Source: Symsagittifera roscoffensis (Eukaryota; Xenacoelomorpha; Acoela; Convolutidae). From it: a stretch of 64,000 nucleotides of DNA. The notes under the pieces are model-generated. The model made no database searches and was not told the origin of the DNA. It saw only the letters and a list, made by a program, of their open reading frames with translations. Location: positions 61,778,754-61,842,753 of the forward strand of contig NC_087065.1 of the NCBI RefSeq assembly GCF_963678635.1. The letters are read 5' to 3'. A program made the translations under genes and the position numbers. This document shows positions 55,381 through 64,000 of this stretch, piece after piece (within the stretch, counting starts at the first letter, position 1; every line of letters starts with the position of its first letter).

Positions 55381-56514
55381 ACCAAAAAGCTATCAAAAAT
55401 TGCTACCCAAAAGTCACCAAGTCAGTCTTCACCGACATCATCCCAAGATAACCCAACAACACCTTCAACTACCAATAATCCTCAAACATCTACACGAATT
55501 TCCTTTCAAGATAACCCATACACTTTTGAAGAACGACACGCTCGTTTATCAGAACCACTAGAACCAGCTCAACGACAAGCACCTCTAAGCGAACCAACAT
55601 ATAACTTATACCCAACACTACCACAAGAATTAAGTAGAATAAGAAATCCTAGTCAAAACCAAAATACAGTCGAAATAAATAGACAAATTATACATCCTCG
55701 ACGGAACAAGAATTTTCTAACTCCCCGAGTTCATTTTGATATACCTCAATCCCCATCACAAAACACTCCAGAAAACCCCATTGGTATTTTACCAGAAACC
55801 CCTACGCTTCTTTCACAACGTAGCACCTCAAGCCTACCATCAGATTACTTAGGTTCAACACCAACATCTGAACAAATACGTGAAAATCCCTTTAACCCCC
55901 CAAACCAGGCATCACGACTACCATATTGGACAACACATTCATTTACACAAGGTGAATTAAATTTAGTCAATGATCCAATAGATATTTCTACGGATACAAC
56001 AACATCCTCGTCACTACCAGAAACATTATCACTACCATCAACACCATCGATAAGCCAGATTTCACCACCACCTTTTAACTTAAATTTTCCAAATAATCTC
56101 GACGCCAGATATCGAGAACAATCATCAACAAATATCCCTTTAAGACTAGATTGGAATACAATTACAGCCCCTCCACCATTATTTGGTCAACATCTAGAAA
56201 GTAATCGCCTCCACAACTTGGCACTTAATAGATTACAATACCGACAAGACATTCACGACGAGATCCGTGATCACAATATCCAAATACTCCAACAAAACAG
56301 TTTACAATTAAAATTTGAAATTACAGTTAAATTAAACAACATTACTCAACATCCCTACCCATTAAACCCACCAAACATAACAGCTCAATCACTACCACCA
56401 CCATTTATAACCACTGAAGTAATATATAAATACGACAGATATACCAAAAACACAATTGGTTACATCACATTTTATAACCCATACTCAGGATTATCATACA
56501 CATGTATATTCTAA
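55381..56514 (+). CDS. Pro/Ser/Thr-rich ORF without ATG (up to 377 codons)
   Basis: Open from just after a stop (TAG 55378-55380) to TAA at 56512-56514, with no in-frame ATG anywhere. The first 250 codons are Pro, Ser, Thr and Gln rich (QSSPTSSQDNPTTPSTT, LPSTPSISQISPPPF); the last ~100 are more ordered (RLQYRQDIHDEIRDHNIQIL, ITFYNPYSGLSYTCIF). A frame this long in DNA with frequent stops is unlikely by chance. The start must come from splicing (the frame opens exactly after an AG, with CTTTTTCACT upstream) or from a non-AUG codon. It overlaps the env start by 13 nt. Family not recognised. Confidence 0.65.
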   Translation, partial: TKKLSKIATQKSPSQSSPTSSQDNPTTPSTTNNPQTSTRISFQDNPYTFEERHARLSEPLEPAQRQAPLSEPTYNLYPTLPQELSRIRNPSQNQNTVEINRQIIHPRRNKNFLTPRVHFDIPQSPSQNTPENPIGILPETPTLLSQRSTSSLPSDYLGSTPTSEQIRENPFNPPNQASRLPYWTTHSFTQGELNLVNDPIDISTDTTTSSSLPETLSLPSTPSISQISPPPFNLNFPNNLDARYREQSSTNIPLRLDWNTITAPPPLFGQHLESNRLHNLALNRLQYRQDIHDEIRDHNIQILQQNSLQLKFEITVKLNNITQHPYPLNPPNITAQSLPPPFITTEVIYKYDRYTKNTIGYITFYNPYSGLSYTCIF

Positions 56515-59117
56515 AATTATTAATTTTTCTCCAACTCCTTTTTCTAGTAATCTCAAATCAAAACATAAACCCTTCTCCCCGCACAGGACCCCAAGATTTA
56601 TTAGTAACACATTACGATTGTGAAGAAAACGAACAAAAAACACTACACAAGTATGCAATAAATCAAGTATCACAGTGCGAAACAGAACCCCAAGCCATAG
56701 AAACTACAAATGTCATAGCAACACTTTATTCAAAAGCCCGAGCAACTACAGTTATAGGATATAAATTCACAGCAACATTTTCTGAAAAGAAAGTACATTG
56801 TTCACAAGTCTCAAACGGAAATAAAAACCGACTTGACCATGAATCATTCTACCAGAGTAATATAGAACGACTTTTACATCTCAATCCCGAAGATTGTAAA
56901 AACGAGTTACTCCGACTAAACATCACCAAAACTAAAAACACAGATAGAAATTTAGTATATTTCCAAGTTTTTTCAGATTCTGTACATCAAGCAGAACTTG
57001 AAAGATATCAAGGACATATAAAATTAGATGAAAAATACCCATACAACGGCGCACACGGACGATTAAGCTATGACATACACGATAAACACTGGATACCACA
57101 CATTGGTATAAATGACCCATCAAACTGCAAAGCAGACACAAAAAATAAAGGATACCAAGAAATAATGTTTTTCGATTGGAAAATACAACTCGAAAAAATA
57201 CAACTCACACGAGATTTATCAGACAACACAATGATTTACCAAGGAATTAGATTACCTTGTAAAAACGACCAAGGTTATTGCGACCCTACAACCAGAACAC
57301 AAGCAACAATTGTTTGGTTCCCCGAAGACACATGTACAACATTTCAAGTAGCAAAAATACACGCTCGTATGATAAAATTTCACGAAAAATATTTTATACA
57401 ATCAATACCATATGAACATGTAAATCCATTACGCAAAATAAGTTCAAATTTTCGAAACATTCATAATATAGAAAATAAATTAACACGTTTTCAAATATAT
57501 CAAGAAACAGAACTTGCATGTAAATACAGAAACCCACTTCACAAAACACAATACTCTGAAATATTAGTTGAATACGAAAATGGATTCGACATGACCACTG
57601 GAAAAATAAAAGTCGACCCATACGCCACAAGTCATCCCCTAAACGAAGGAACATCATATATACCAGTTAATTTTCAAAAGAATACAGGTCAACCTGGTGG
57701 ACATTTAAAACCCCAAAACGATCAAAGCACACGTTTACAAGAACTATCACTAATGAATAATACATATTTTGGTAATATCCACTATGATATTCACTTAGAT
57801 ATGAAACTAGACTACACGATTAGCCGAATTTTTCAAGAAATGTCACTCTCCGAATTAGAAACATTACACCAACTATGCGAATTAGAAAGAACACAAATAT
57901 TACAATCACTTGCACTAGCAGTATTAAAAATACCCTACGCAGGATATTTACTATCAGGAAATAGATCAAATTTTTTAGACTATGAAGGAAACATCTTATG
58001 GTTTTATACTTGTACTAAAAAAGTATCACCACTATACGTTTTTGAAGATAAACGATGTTATAAAAGAATCCCTATCTTTTATAAGAATAAAGTACATTTC
58101 GTTGACACACTTTCACGAAGAACCTATTTCTGGGATACCGCAGTTCCATGTGGATCAGAAAATAGCCACAACGTAGTACAACTAAACCCTGATGAAGATA
58201 AATATTACCTTCTCACCCCATATCCCACATTAATGCAATCACTCAAAAAATTTTCACCAGAAAGCATTCGCGCTATCGCTCGAAACCCAAATATAGACTT
58301 ACAATCAATAGGAATATACTCAAAATCAGATATTCAACATCACATTAGAACACAACAATTCCAGGAATTATTAACACAAATGGACACAATACAAAGACAA
58401 TCAATTGACCAAAACTTACGCAAACTTGCCGAAACCGCAGGATTTGCAGACATCTATACGCAAGACTATAGCGGATATTTTAAAGACATTAAAGATTATA
58501 TATATCTAAACGGTGAAAAATACCGTCCCCAAGATATATCACCTATCAATATTTTTAGCTTTGTTACACTCAAGAATGAAATTCTTGATTTTCTAGGATG
58601 GCCCTACTACATCTTAGAAAAACTAACTATTTTATACGCAATGTTTAACTTTATTGGATTTCTTTTTTCACTCTTAAAAGGAATCTATAACACATGTGCC
58701 ATACACACACAAGTCAATAGACAAGCAAGTGTAGCACGCATACTATTTGCAGGATTTTTTGGAATATTTTCTACATCTATAAACAAAATTCTTTTAGACG
58801 CACAAATAAAAGAATATAACACAAAAATAGCAACAAGACAGAACACATACGACGAAGAACATAACAATGCAGACACAACACCAACAGCACCACAGTTACC
58901 ACCCCTACCACATAACCATCCATTATCCCTAGTCCTACGTAATTTTCGAAATTTAGCCATAACACATAATAATTTTAGACCAACCATATCACAAAGTCCC
59001 ATCCAACATATAATGCCACACCACTCACAAGATGAAAATACTTATGAACAAATTATAGAACAACCCCATACCACCGCTTTTCAGTCTCAAAATAATAATT
59101 TTTTTAGCCCACGATGA
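56502..59117 (+). CDS. env: Env-like glycoprotein (871 aa)
   Basis: Starts at a true ATG with a signal peptide (MYILKLLIFLQLLFLVIS). A large Cys-containing ectodomain follows, beginning with YDCEENEQKTLHKYAINQV, with scattered Asn-glycosylation sites. A helical, Gln/Leu heptad-like stretch lies at about 580-650. Membrane segments lie near 696-735 (ILEKLTILYAMFNFIGFLF) and 743-760 (ILFAGFFGIFSTS), followed by a Pro/His/Asn-rich tail of about 110 residues, presumably cytoplasmic. This is the layout of a type I viral envelope protein placed after integrase, as in errantiviruses. I could not assign it to the gypsy or another glycoprotein group, nor find a certain furin site. The frame is intact, so the element could once have been infectious. 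Confidence 0.85.
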   Translation: MYILKLLIFLQLLFLVISNQNINPSPRTGPQDLLVTHYDCEENEQKTLHKYAINQVSQCETEPQAIETTNVIATLYSKARATTVIGYKFTATFSEKKVHCSQVSNGNKNRLDHESFYQSNIERLLHLNPEDCKNELLRLNITKTKNTDRNLVYFQVFSDSVHQAELERYQGHIKLDEKYPYNGAHGRLSYDIHDKHWIPHIGINDPSNCKADTKNKGYQEIMFFDWKIQLEKIQLTRDLSDNTMIYQGIRLPCKNDQGYCDPTTRTQATIVWFPEDTCTTFQVAKIHARMIKFHEKYFIQSIPYEHVNPLRKISSNFRNIHNIENKLTRFQIYQETELACKYRNPLHKTQYSEILVEYENGFDMTTGKIKVDPYATSHPLNEGTSYIPVNFQKNTGQPGGHLKPQNDQSTRLQELSLMNNTYFGNIHYDIHLDMKLDYTISRIFQEMSLSELETLHQLCELERTQILQSLALAVLKIPYAGYLLSGNRSNFLDYEGNILWFYTCTKKVSPLYVFEDKRCYKRIPIFYKNKVHFVDTLSRRTYFWDTAVPCGSENSHNVVQLNPDEDKYYLLTPYPTLMQSLKKFSPESIRAIARNPNIDLQSIGIYSKSDIQHHIRTQQFQELLTQMDTIQRQSIDQNLRKLAETAGFADIYTQDYSGYFKDIKDYIYLNGEKYRPQDISPINIFSFVTLKNEILDFLGWPYYILEKLTILYAMFNFIGFLFSLLKGIYNTCAIHTQVNRQASVARILFAGFFGIFSTSINKILLDAQIKEYNTKIATRQNTYDEEHNNADTTPTAPQLPPLPHNHPLSLVLRNFRNLAITHNNFRPTISQSPIQHIMPHHSQDENTYEQIIEQPHTTAFQSQNNNFFSPR

Positions 59118-60922
59118 GCCGACAACTTGGATCCCTACACCGATCAAATTCCCACCCAACCAACCTCACCACTCCAATCCCAATAATACCACTTTTTGCT
59201 TTTCCGCCACCCGATTTCCCATCCAGTAATGTAATATCCGGCATGAATTCCGATACTAACTCACACATCTCAGTTTTATACTCCATCTCACAACTCAATA
59301 ACCCGAATATTGAAACCCCCGATGAATTTGCCGACTCCGAACCATCTCCATCAAATAATTTTCACACCAATCCCTTAAATTTTTCCCAACCCCCTTTTCA
59401 ACCCATACTACCAAATAACCCTGACCCAACCAATTCTACACCCTCTTATGCTTCCCAAGTCACTCCAACCTACTCCTCACTTCACTCAAACCAATCATCT
59501 CATTCTTCAGACACCCCCCGAATCTCCCCAGAACTAGATAATTTCATTACCTTACAACAACAATCCTATCACCTTGACACCCCAACCATAAACCAAATCT
59601 CATCCACAATAGATTCATCCAACCCTCCTACCCCTACACCCTCTTCAATTTATACTGATTCATTAGCACCATCATCCACAACTACTGTATCTTCACTCAG
59701 CACTAATAGAGCTTACCGCACTTTTAAAAGGAAGTTCCCCAACCATCCTTTCCCAGCGAAACCAGGAACAGCCCGTGAATACATCAACCATCCACAACAC
59801 ACTAACACAAAAGAATTTTTAGCTATCACCTTACCCTCATTTCCACAATACACCTTAAACACCCCTCATGACACTAACGAGACACGTAACTTTGTAGACG
59901 AATACGTTTTAATGCCTACCCTTCCTTGGACCTCATATTATCATTTTACAAATCCCCTTTGCTTACCTTTATCTAACACTCATATCGATATAGAACGAAA
60001 TATGGACATGCTATATCGACTCACTACACCACTAACACCTAGACAATTTACTTACATTGGATACAAAAAATCACTAAAAACACACACTGCACCCCGAGCT
60101 AATGAATATACACTAGAATATTACGACCATAACATCATCAGAACTAACCAAGATCAATTCTTAGACGACGATCGCTTCGCTAACCCACAAATCACCGAGA
60201 AATTTTTCATTAAAACACCATATGTATTTACACTAAATATCTTCGATCGCAAGTTTGACCACATTATCTCAGAAGCACTAACAGACACGCAAGCCTACGA
60301 AAGTTTTAAAGAACGCTTCCAAATATTTTCACTAACCTTTCATTTCCTTGCACCACATGAAAGAGATTTGCACTGCTCACACGATATTATGTTGCGCACT
60401 AAACAAACACACACATATACTTATTATCGTTTCATCCAAAATCACTTTGACCTACACACTCCCTCCAGACAACCACACCATCGTTTTCAATTCATCAATT
60501 CCAAATACACCTCACCATTCTTTCTTAACTTCACATATTGCATTAAAGATACTAACCTTCATGGTATTCTTCGAAATTATGATCCCATAACCCAAATGTA
60601 TATCTTTTGTCCCATCACCAAGACCTTCAACGCAGAAGAATCCCGACCCTTCCTCATCCCACACGAGTTTGTACAACCTATAGAAATCCCCATTTTAGAA
60701 TTCATCCATAACACTAAATTCAACCACAAATTATATAATCTAATCCAAAACACACCTTATGAATTTGCAGTTGGCACTGAAGAACTAACCACAATTAAGG
60801 CACTTCAATTGCTTTGGCCACTGCTTCAAACTAAAAATATCATCCGCATATTAGCCAAACTACTAACAACTTCAGATCTCATTCACGACATTTTCCCCCA
60901 CGGTTTCTTCCCCGACGACTAA
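59114..60922 (+). CDS. 602-aa ORF of unknown family downstream of env
   Basis: The ATG overlaps the env stop as ATGA, an arrangement that allows stop-restart translation. The N-terminal ~200 residues are Pro/Ser/Thr/Asn-rich and probably disordered (SSLHSNQSSHSSDTPRISPE). From about 200 on it looks globular (FKRKFPNHPFP, YINHPQHTNTKEFLAITLP, FTYIGYKKSL, FQIFSLTFHFLAPHERDL, ending IHDIFPHGFFPDD). No signal peptide or membrane helix. It resembles no retroviral accessory protein that I know. The frame is intact and A-rich like the rest of the element, which argues it is an old resident and not a fresh capture. A regulatory, matrix-like or host-antagonist role is possible but unsupported. Confidence 0.8.
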   Translation: MSRQLGSLHRSNSHPTNLTTPIPIIPLFAFPPPDFPSSNVISGMNSDTNSHISVLYSISQLNNPNIETPDEFADSEPSPSNNFHTNPLNFSQPPFQPILPNNPDPTNSTPSYASQVTPTYSSLHSNQSSHSSDTPRISPELDNFITLQQQSYHLDTPTINQISSTIDSSNPPTPTPSSIYTDSLAPSSTTTVSSLSTNRAYRTFKRKFPNHPFPAKPGTAREYINHPQHTNTKEFLAITLPSFPQYTLNTPHDTNETRNFVDEYVLMPTLPWTSYYHFTNPLCLPLSNTHIDIERNMDMLYRLTTPLTPRQFTYIGYKKSLKTHTAPRANEYTLEYYDHNIIRTNQDQFLDDDRFANPQITEKFFIKTPYVFTLNIFDRKFDHIISEALTDTQAYESFKERFQIFSLTFHFLAPHERDLHCSHDIMLRTKQTHTYTYYRFIQNHFDLHTPSRQPHHRFQFINSKYTSPFFLNFTYCIKDTNLHGILRNYDPITQMYIFCPITKTFNAEESRPFLIPHEFVQPIEIPILEFIHNTKFNHKLYNLIQNTPYEFAVGTEELTTIKALQLLWPLLQTKNIIRILAKLLTTSDLIHDIFPHGFFPDD

Positions 60923-60925
60923 CAG

Positions 60926-61001
60926 GTAAGTATGAATTATACATATTACTAATTAATTCAAACATTAGAAACTCACCATTCTTTATCCATGTTTTCTTTA
61001 G
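60926..61001 (+). other. Probable 76-nt intron immediately after the 602-aa ORF
   Basis: Strong donor CAG|GTAAGTATG three nt after the stop codon, a branch-point-like TTACTAAT near 60,947, and a T-rich acceptor TTTTCTTTAG at 61001. Splicing here would not alter the protein. Confidence 0.6.
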
Positions 61002-62514
61002 AATTTTAGCCTTCATCCAACGATCATCTGAAAAATTCACAAAAGAAAAATAAAAAATAGCAAACTTCTTCAAAACTGTTTAAAACCCTATTAAATTTTT
61101 GCACCAACAATTAAATAAATATAATACCAATGCAGTAAATTAATTTATAAATTTTTCCCCCACCAGCAGTAAATCTAATAATGATGAAAATTTGTAACTT
61201 AATTTCCCCCAACAACTAGCAGTAAAATTAAAATTCTATGTAGTAAATTCATAAGAAGCAAAAGCAGTACTAACCTTTTGATATTTTCATTCACTCGCAT
61301 AAGAATTCTATCCACACTCGCACAGCTCGCCCACGAAGAATTGTTTAAAATAATGAATTTCAGTTTCAAGCTTTCACACTCGATAACTCTAACACAAGAT
61401 AACACGTTTCAAACTTTCCTTTAACCCGGTTGGAAAGGAATTATATACTAAACAAAACTAACCAATGCAGCTTACTAAACACCACAACACATAGCATAAC
61501 AGCATGACTAAGAAAAGGAAACCAACGGTACCCAAACCGGATTAACCCAGTTTAAAACTGGATAATTTATTCTTTTGAAGACTATTATAAAGTCTAAGAA
61601 AGAAATAATAAAACACAAAAAAGTCGAAAGACAAACCCATACCACAAACAATTTGATTTTTGAAAAAAGGACACAACCAACAAAACATAAGAAAAACCAC
61701 AACAAACCCAACATAAAACGTTGTCACATAACAGGACCTCTCACAAAAACCGCATGCAATCATACTCCCACTCCTGGCCTAACCCACCAGGAAGGACGTC
61801 CTGAGCATGCTCTATAGCCGGCCTAACCCACCGTGCTACATCCACGCTTTGTGACCACACTCCTATTTTTAATAAGAGCTACTCAAGGGTGAGTAACTCT
61901 TCAAAATAACTGAACTAAAACAAAAAGCTTTTGTGAAAACAACTAACTAAAATCATAATTAAAAAATATTAAACTAATAAAAGTTTTATAAAATGTAAAT
62001 TACAATATGCAATACATAGATCAGAATACAACACCAAGGACGAACATCCAAAGACAAAACGACCCTACTACACTCGAGAAAGAATGGCCAACTACAATCA
62101 ATATGCCGCCCACAATCACAACTCAAAGGATTTAGAGTACGACTTGACTTCGCAGAAAAGGACTTCATTGAACTAGACCAATGACCACCTCGATGTTCAA
62201 GTACACGTACAGATCCGAGTAACCAGGCATCCCCACCACGCACAATCTCCACGCCATTCCCAGACAAGGTCAAACACAAAGAAGTTCTCACCAATGAAAC
62301 AGAAAAACCTGACATAGCCAACCATTCTGAAATCAGATTTGAGTTTGTTGCGAAAACCCAGTCGTTGTCTTGAGAAGACACAATGATTGAATCTGGGACT
62401 TCTCTAATAAGAAAACCCAGAAGAAATAAGATGTTCGCCAAATACCAACGTCCATCATCCATCTTTCGAATTGCAGAAAAACTATTCTAAAAAACTCTGT
62501 AAAACCCGGATGGG
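61002..62514 (+). other. Retroelement 3' noncoding region
   Basis: About 1.5 kb between the last sense ORF and the 3' LTR, much longer than usual. It includes a GC-richer patch at 61,770-61,860 with GGCCTAACCCACC twice, and the antisense ORF at 61,986-62,462. The bases just before the LTR (GGATGGG) make only a poor polypurine tract. Confidence 0.5.
61986..62462 (-). CDS. Antisense 158-aa ORF inside the provirus 3' region
   Basis: Minus-strand ATG at 62462 in good context (GAAAG ATG G). The N-terminus (LANILFLLGFLI) resembles a signal or anchor sequence, the C-terminus (CCILIYVLHIVIYIL) a membrane helix, with Cys, Trp and Gly spread between. Base composition is more balanced than the A-rich sense genes. 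The plus strand here has only short frames. It could be a captured host fragment, an antisense viral gene comparable in position to HTLV HBZ, or chance. Not recognised. Confidence 0.4.
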   Translation of the reverse strand: MDDGRWYLANILFLLGFLIREVPDSIIVSSQDNDWVFATNSNLISEWLAMSGFSVSLVRTSLCLTLSGNGVEIVRGGDAWLLGSVRVLEHRGGHWSSSMKSFSAKSSRTLNPLSCDCGRHIDCSWPFFLECSRVVLSLDVRPWCCILIYVLHIVIYIL

Positions 62515-62924
62515 TGGAACCTGATCTAAACTACATTTTATGATTAGATAAATTAGATATTTTACCAATGTAAAGTATTTAATATTAACCAATCATGATC
62601 CATCTAACTAACAATCCACTTATTTGTAAGTGCTGAAATTACTTGTAATTTCAGCACCAGAGAGATTTGAATTTAACTTAGAAATTAGTTGAACTCTCCC
62701 GAGTACTTCAGCAACCGCAATAAACCAGTATACCCTAGATCTATTGAGCCTAGCAGAGACTAGTTAAACAACCTGAGACTAGATAGTATAAGAGTAAGAT
62801 TAGGATCGGTATTAGACTAAGAAGTTGCACGAATCTATCCGGCCGAAAATAAGATAGCGTGACGAGCAGACGGTGTACCCTATCCGAAATTACTCTATGA
62901 GTTATACACTTCGGTCCTAACTCA
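62515..62924 (+). repeat. 3' LTR
   Basis: 410 bp, identical by eye to the 5' LTR except for one G/A difference near its start (ATGATTAGATAA against ATGATTGGATAA). ATAT follows at 62925. Confidence 0.97.
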
Positions 62925-63553
62925 ATATAGAACATGATAATAATAGTAATGGTGATGGGGATCGTTTGGTATATTTTCGCTTGGCTTATATACCGTACAT
63001 TTTCATATTTTCAACATTCCATCTGTTGGTTAAGCCAATCAGAAAGAGACAACATATGTCGTAATGGTTGCTTTTGGTGATATTTTATCAACCGAGCAAA
63101 CACATAAATTCAAGCTAGCATATGGTAAAAGTTTAAGAATTGTGTTTCTGATTTCAATTCAGAACAGTATCCAGTTTTTATCATGCAGCCGAAATACTTG
63201 TGGAAGCGTTTCTCTCGTTTTTGAGCCGGTGATTTCTTACACTCTGCGAGTAAGTCTCAGCGTTTTGTTGACCAATTCACTAAGAATTCTTCATTACTTT
63301 ATGAAAGTATACTTTATGAAAGTATACTTTATGAAAGAATCGCTTTGACATTCCCCCTTAACTACCCCCGCCTTAACTACACCTTCATTAATTAAAGATT
63401 TAATTGATATAATTAGTGGTTGTACAAGACCGTTTTACAAGACCGAGATAGAATTTTTCGAAACTGTTAATTTCAACTTTAACGCCCAATTTTAATGCAT
63501 AATGAACATCATGAACAAAATTTTAGTTGTAAATTTTCACATATTGGAAAAGG
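62925..63553. other. Flank of the provirus up to the assembly gap
   Basis: Starts with the right ATAT duplication. A 15-bp unit TACTTTATGAAAGTA is repeated three times at about 63,297-63,345. No gene supported. Confidence 0.5.
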
Positions 63554-63753
63554 NNNNNNNNNNNNNNNNNNNNNNNNNNNNNNNNNNNNNNNNNNNNNNN
63601 NNNNNNNNNNNNNNNNNNNNNNNNNNNNNNNNNNNNNNNNNNNNNNNNNNNNNNNNNNNNNNNNNNNNNNNNNNNNNNNNNNNNNNNNNNNNNNNNNNNN
63701 NNNNNNNNNNNNNNNNNNNNNNNNNNNNNNNNNNNNNNNNNNNNNNNNNNNNN
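63554..63753. other. Assembly gap (200 N)
   Basis: Run of exactly 200 N, probably a placeholder length and not a measured size. Confidence 1.
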
Positions 63754-63848
63754 CCTCACAAGTATAACGTTAAAACAACTACAATAAGCAATATATTAAC
63801 TACAATCAATTAACGTTTCTCGAAAAAAAACAGTCAAATTTTTTAAAA

Positions 63849-64000
63849 ATGCAGTTTTTTTATACCAATTGGTCAAAACATTCTGTACTACCTGCGCAGC
63901 CAGCAACCGGCTATCCTTTTACCTTTCAAATTTCAATTATCATTTTGCTATTAATTTCATCTGTTGTCACCTGTGCTAAGGCTGAGGAGTTTGATTGGTC
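63849..64000 (+). CDS. First exon of a secreted or membrane protein (partial)
   Basis: The ATG at 63849 opens 50 codons to the window edge. Residues 24-45 (FTFQISIIILLLISSVVTCA) form a strong signal-peptide or anchor core, followed by KAEEFDW. GC is higher than upstream. A second option is start of translation at a later codon, but no other ATG precedes the hydrophobic core. Family not identifiable from this piece. Confidence 0.5.
   Translation, partial: MQFFYTNWSKHSVLPAQPATGYPFTFQISIIILLLISSVVTCAKAEEFDW

Larger units (their letters stand above)
44021..62924 (+). mobile_element. 18.9 kb retrovirus-like Ty3/gypsy element with env and extra ORFs
   Basis: Bounded by 410-bp LTRs with a 4-bp duplication. 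Gene order: 155-aa ORF, gag-protease-RT, RNase H-integrase, two small hydrophobic ORFs, a Pro/Ser/Thr-rich frame, env, 602-aa ORF, antisense ORF. RT before RNase H before integrase is the Ty3/gypsy/retrovirus order, as against Ty1/copia. The LTRs differ at one position by eye, so insertion is recent. Damage seen: a frameshift between RT and RNase H, and a lost Cys in the zinc knuckle. The size is about double that of known env-bearing gypsy elements (7-9 kb). Confidence 0.95.

Overview
The window is AT-rich nuclear DNA from an animal, probably an invertebrate. The evidence is small exons with GT-AG introns, AATAAA signals, hAT-type MITEs, a tRNA-derived SINE head, many T-rich dispersed repeats and two Ty3/gypsy-class retroelements. 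I cannot name the species or phylum from the sequence. Host genes are sparse and were assembled by hand from splice signals and reading phase.

Left part (1-7,300): the minus strand carries an uninterrupted Gag-protease frame of at least 1,141 codons that runs off the left edge. It has a coiled coil, a gag core, two CCHC knuckles and an aspartic protease. Behind it lie a minisatellite built on GTCCCAAGAC-like units, a 69-70 bp tandem repeat and noncoding DNA. The middle-left part (8,850-16,420) is one host gene: four exons in perfect phase give a complete 96-residue SWIB-domain protein, split by a 7.1 kb intron full of repeats. From 16,420 to 33,900 there is mostly repeat DNA. It includes a hAT MITE with a perfect 8-bp duplication and a 6.2 kb imperfect palindrome (about 26,400-32,590) whose arms both hold wreckage of a viral-type DNA-packaging ATPase. 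At 33,906-35,643 three exons encode a four-helix membrane protein. The stretch 35,800-44,000 is nearly empty, apart from candidate exons at 38,143 (+) and 43,574 (-) and a truncated MITE.

Right part (44,021-62,924): an 18.9 kb retrovirus-like Ty3/gypsy element with 410-bp LTRs that differ at one position, TG...CA ends and a 4-bp ATAT duplication, so it inserted recently. Its plus strand is visibly A-rich and G-poor. Order: LTR, primer-binding site, 1.25 kb leader, a basic 155-aa ORF, Gag-protease-RT in one frame (1,811 aa), RNase H-integrase in another frame (951 aa, separated by a frameshift), two tiny hydrophobic ORFs, a 377-codon Pro/Ser/Thr-rich frame with no ATG, an Env-like glycoprotein (871 aa), a 602-aa protein of unknown family that overlaps env by ATGA, a short intron just after its stop, a 1.5 kb 3' region with an antisense 158-aa ORF, and the 3' LTR. 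It is about twice the usual size of env-bearing gypsy elements, and the extra ORFs are the most novel content of the window. Beyond it are a 200-N assembly gap and, at the right edge, the first exon of a probable secreted or membrane protein.
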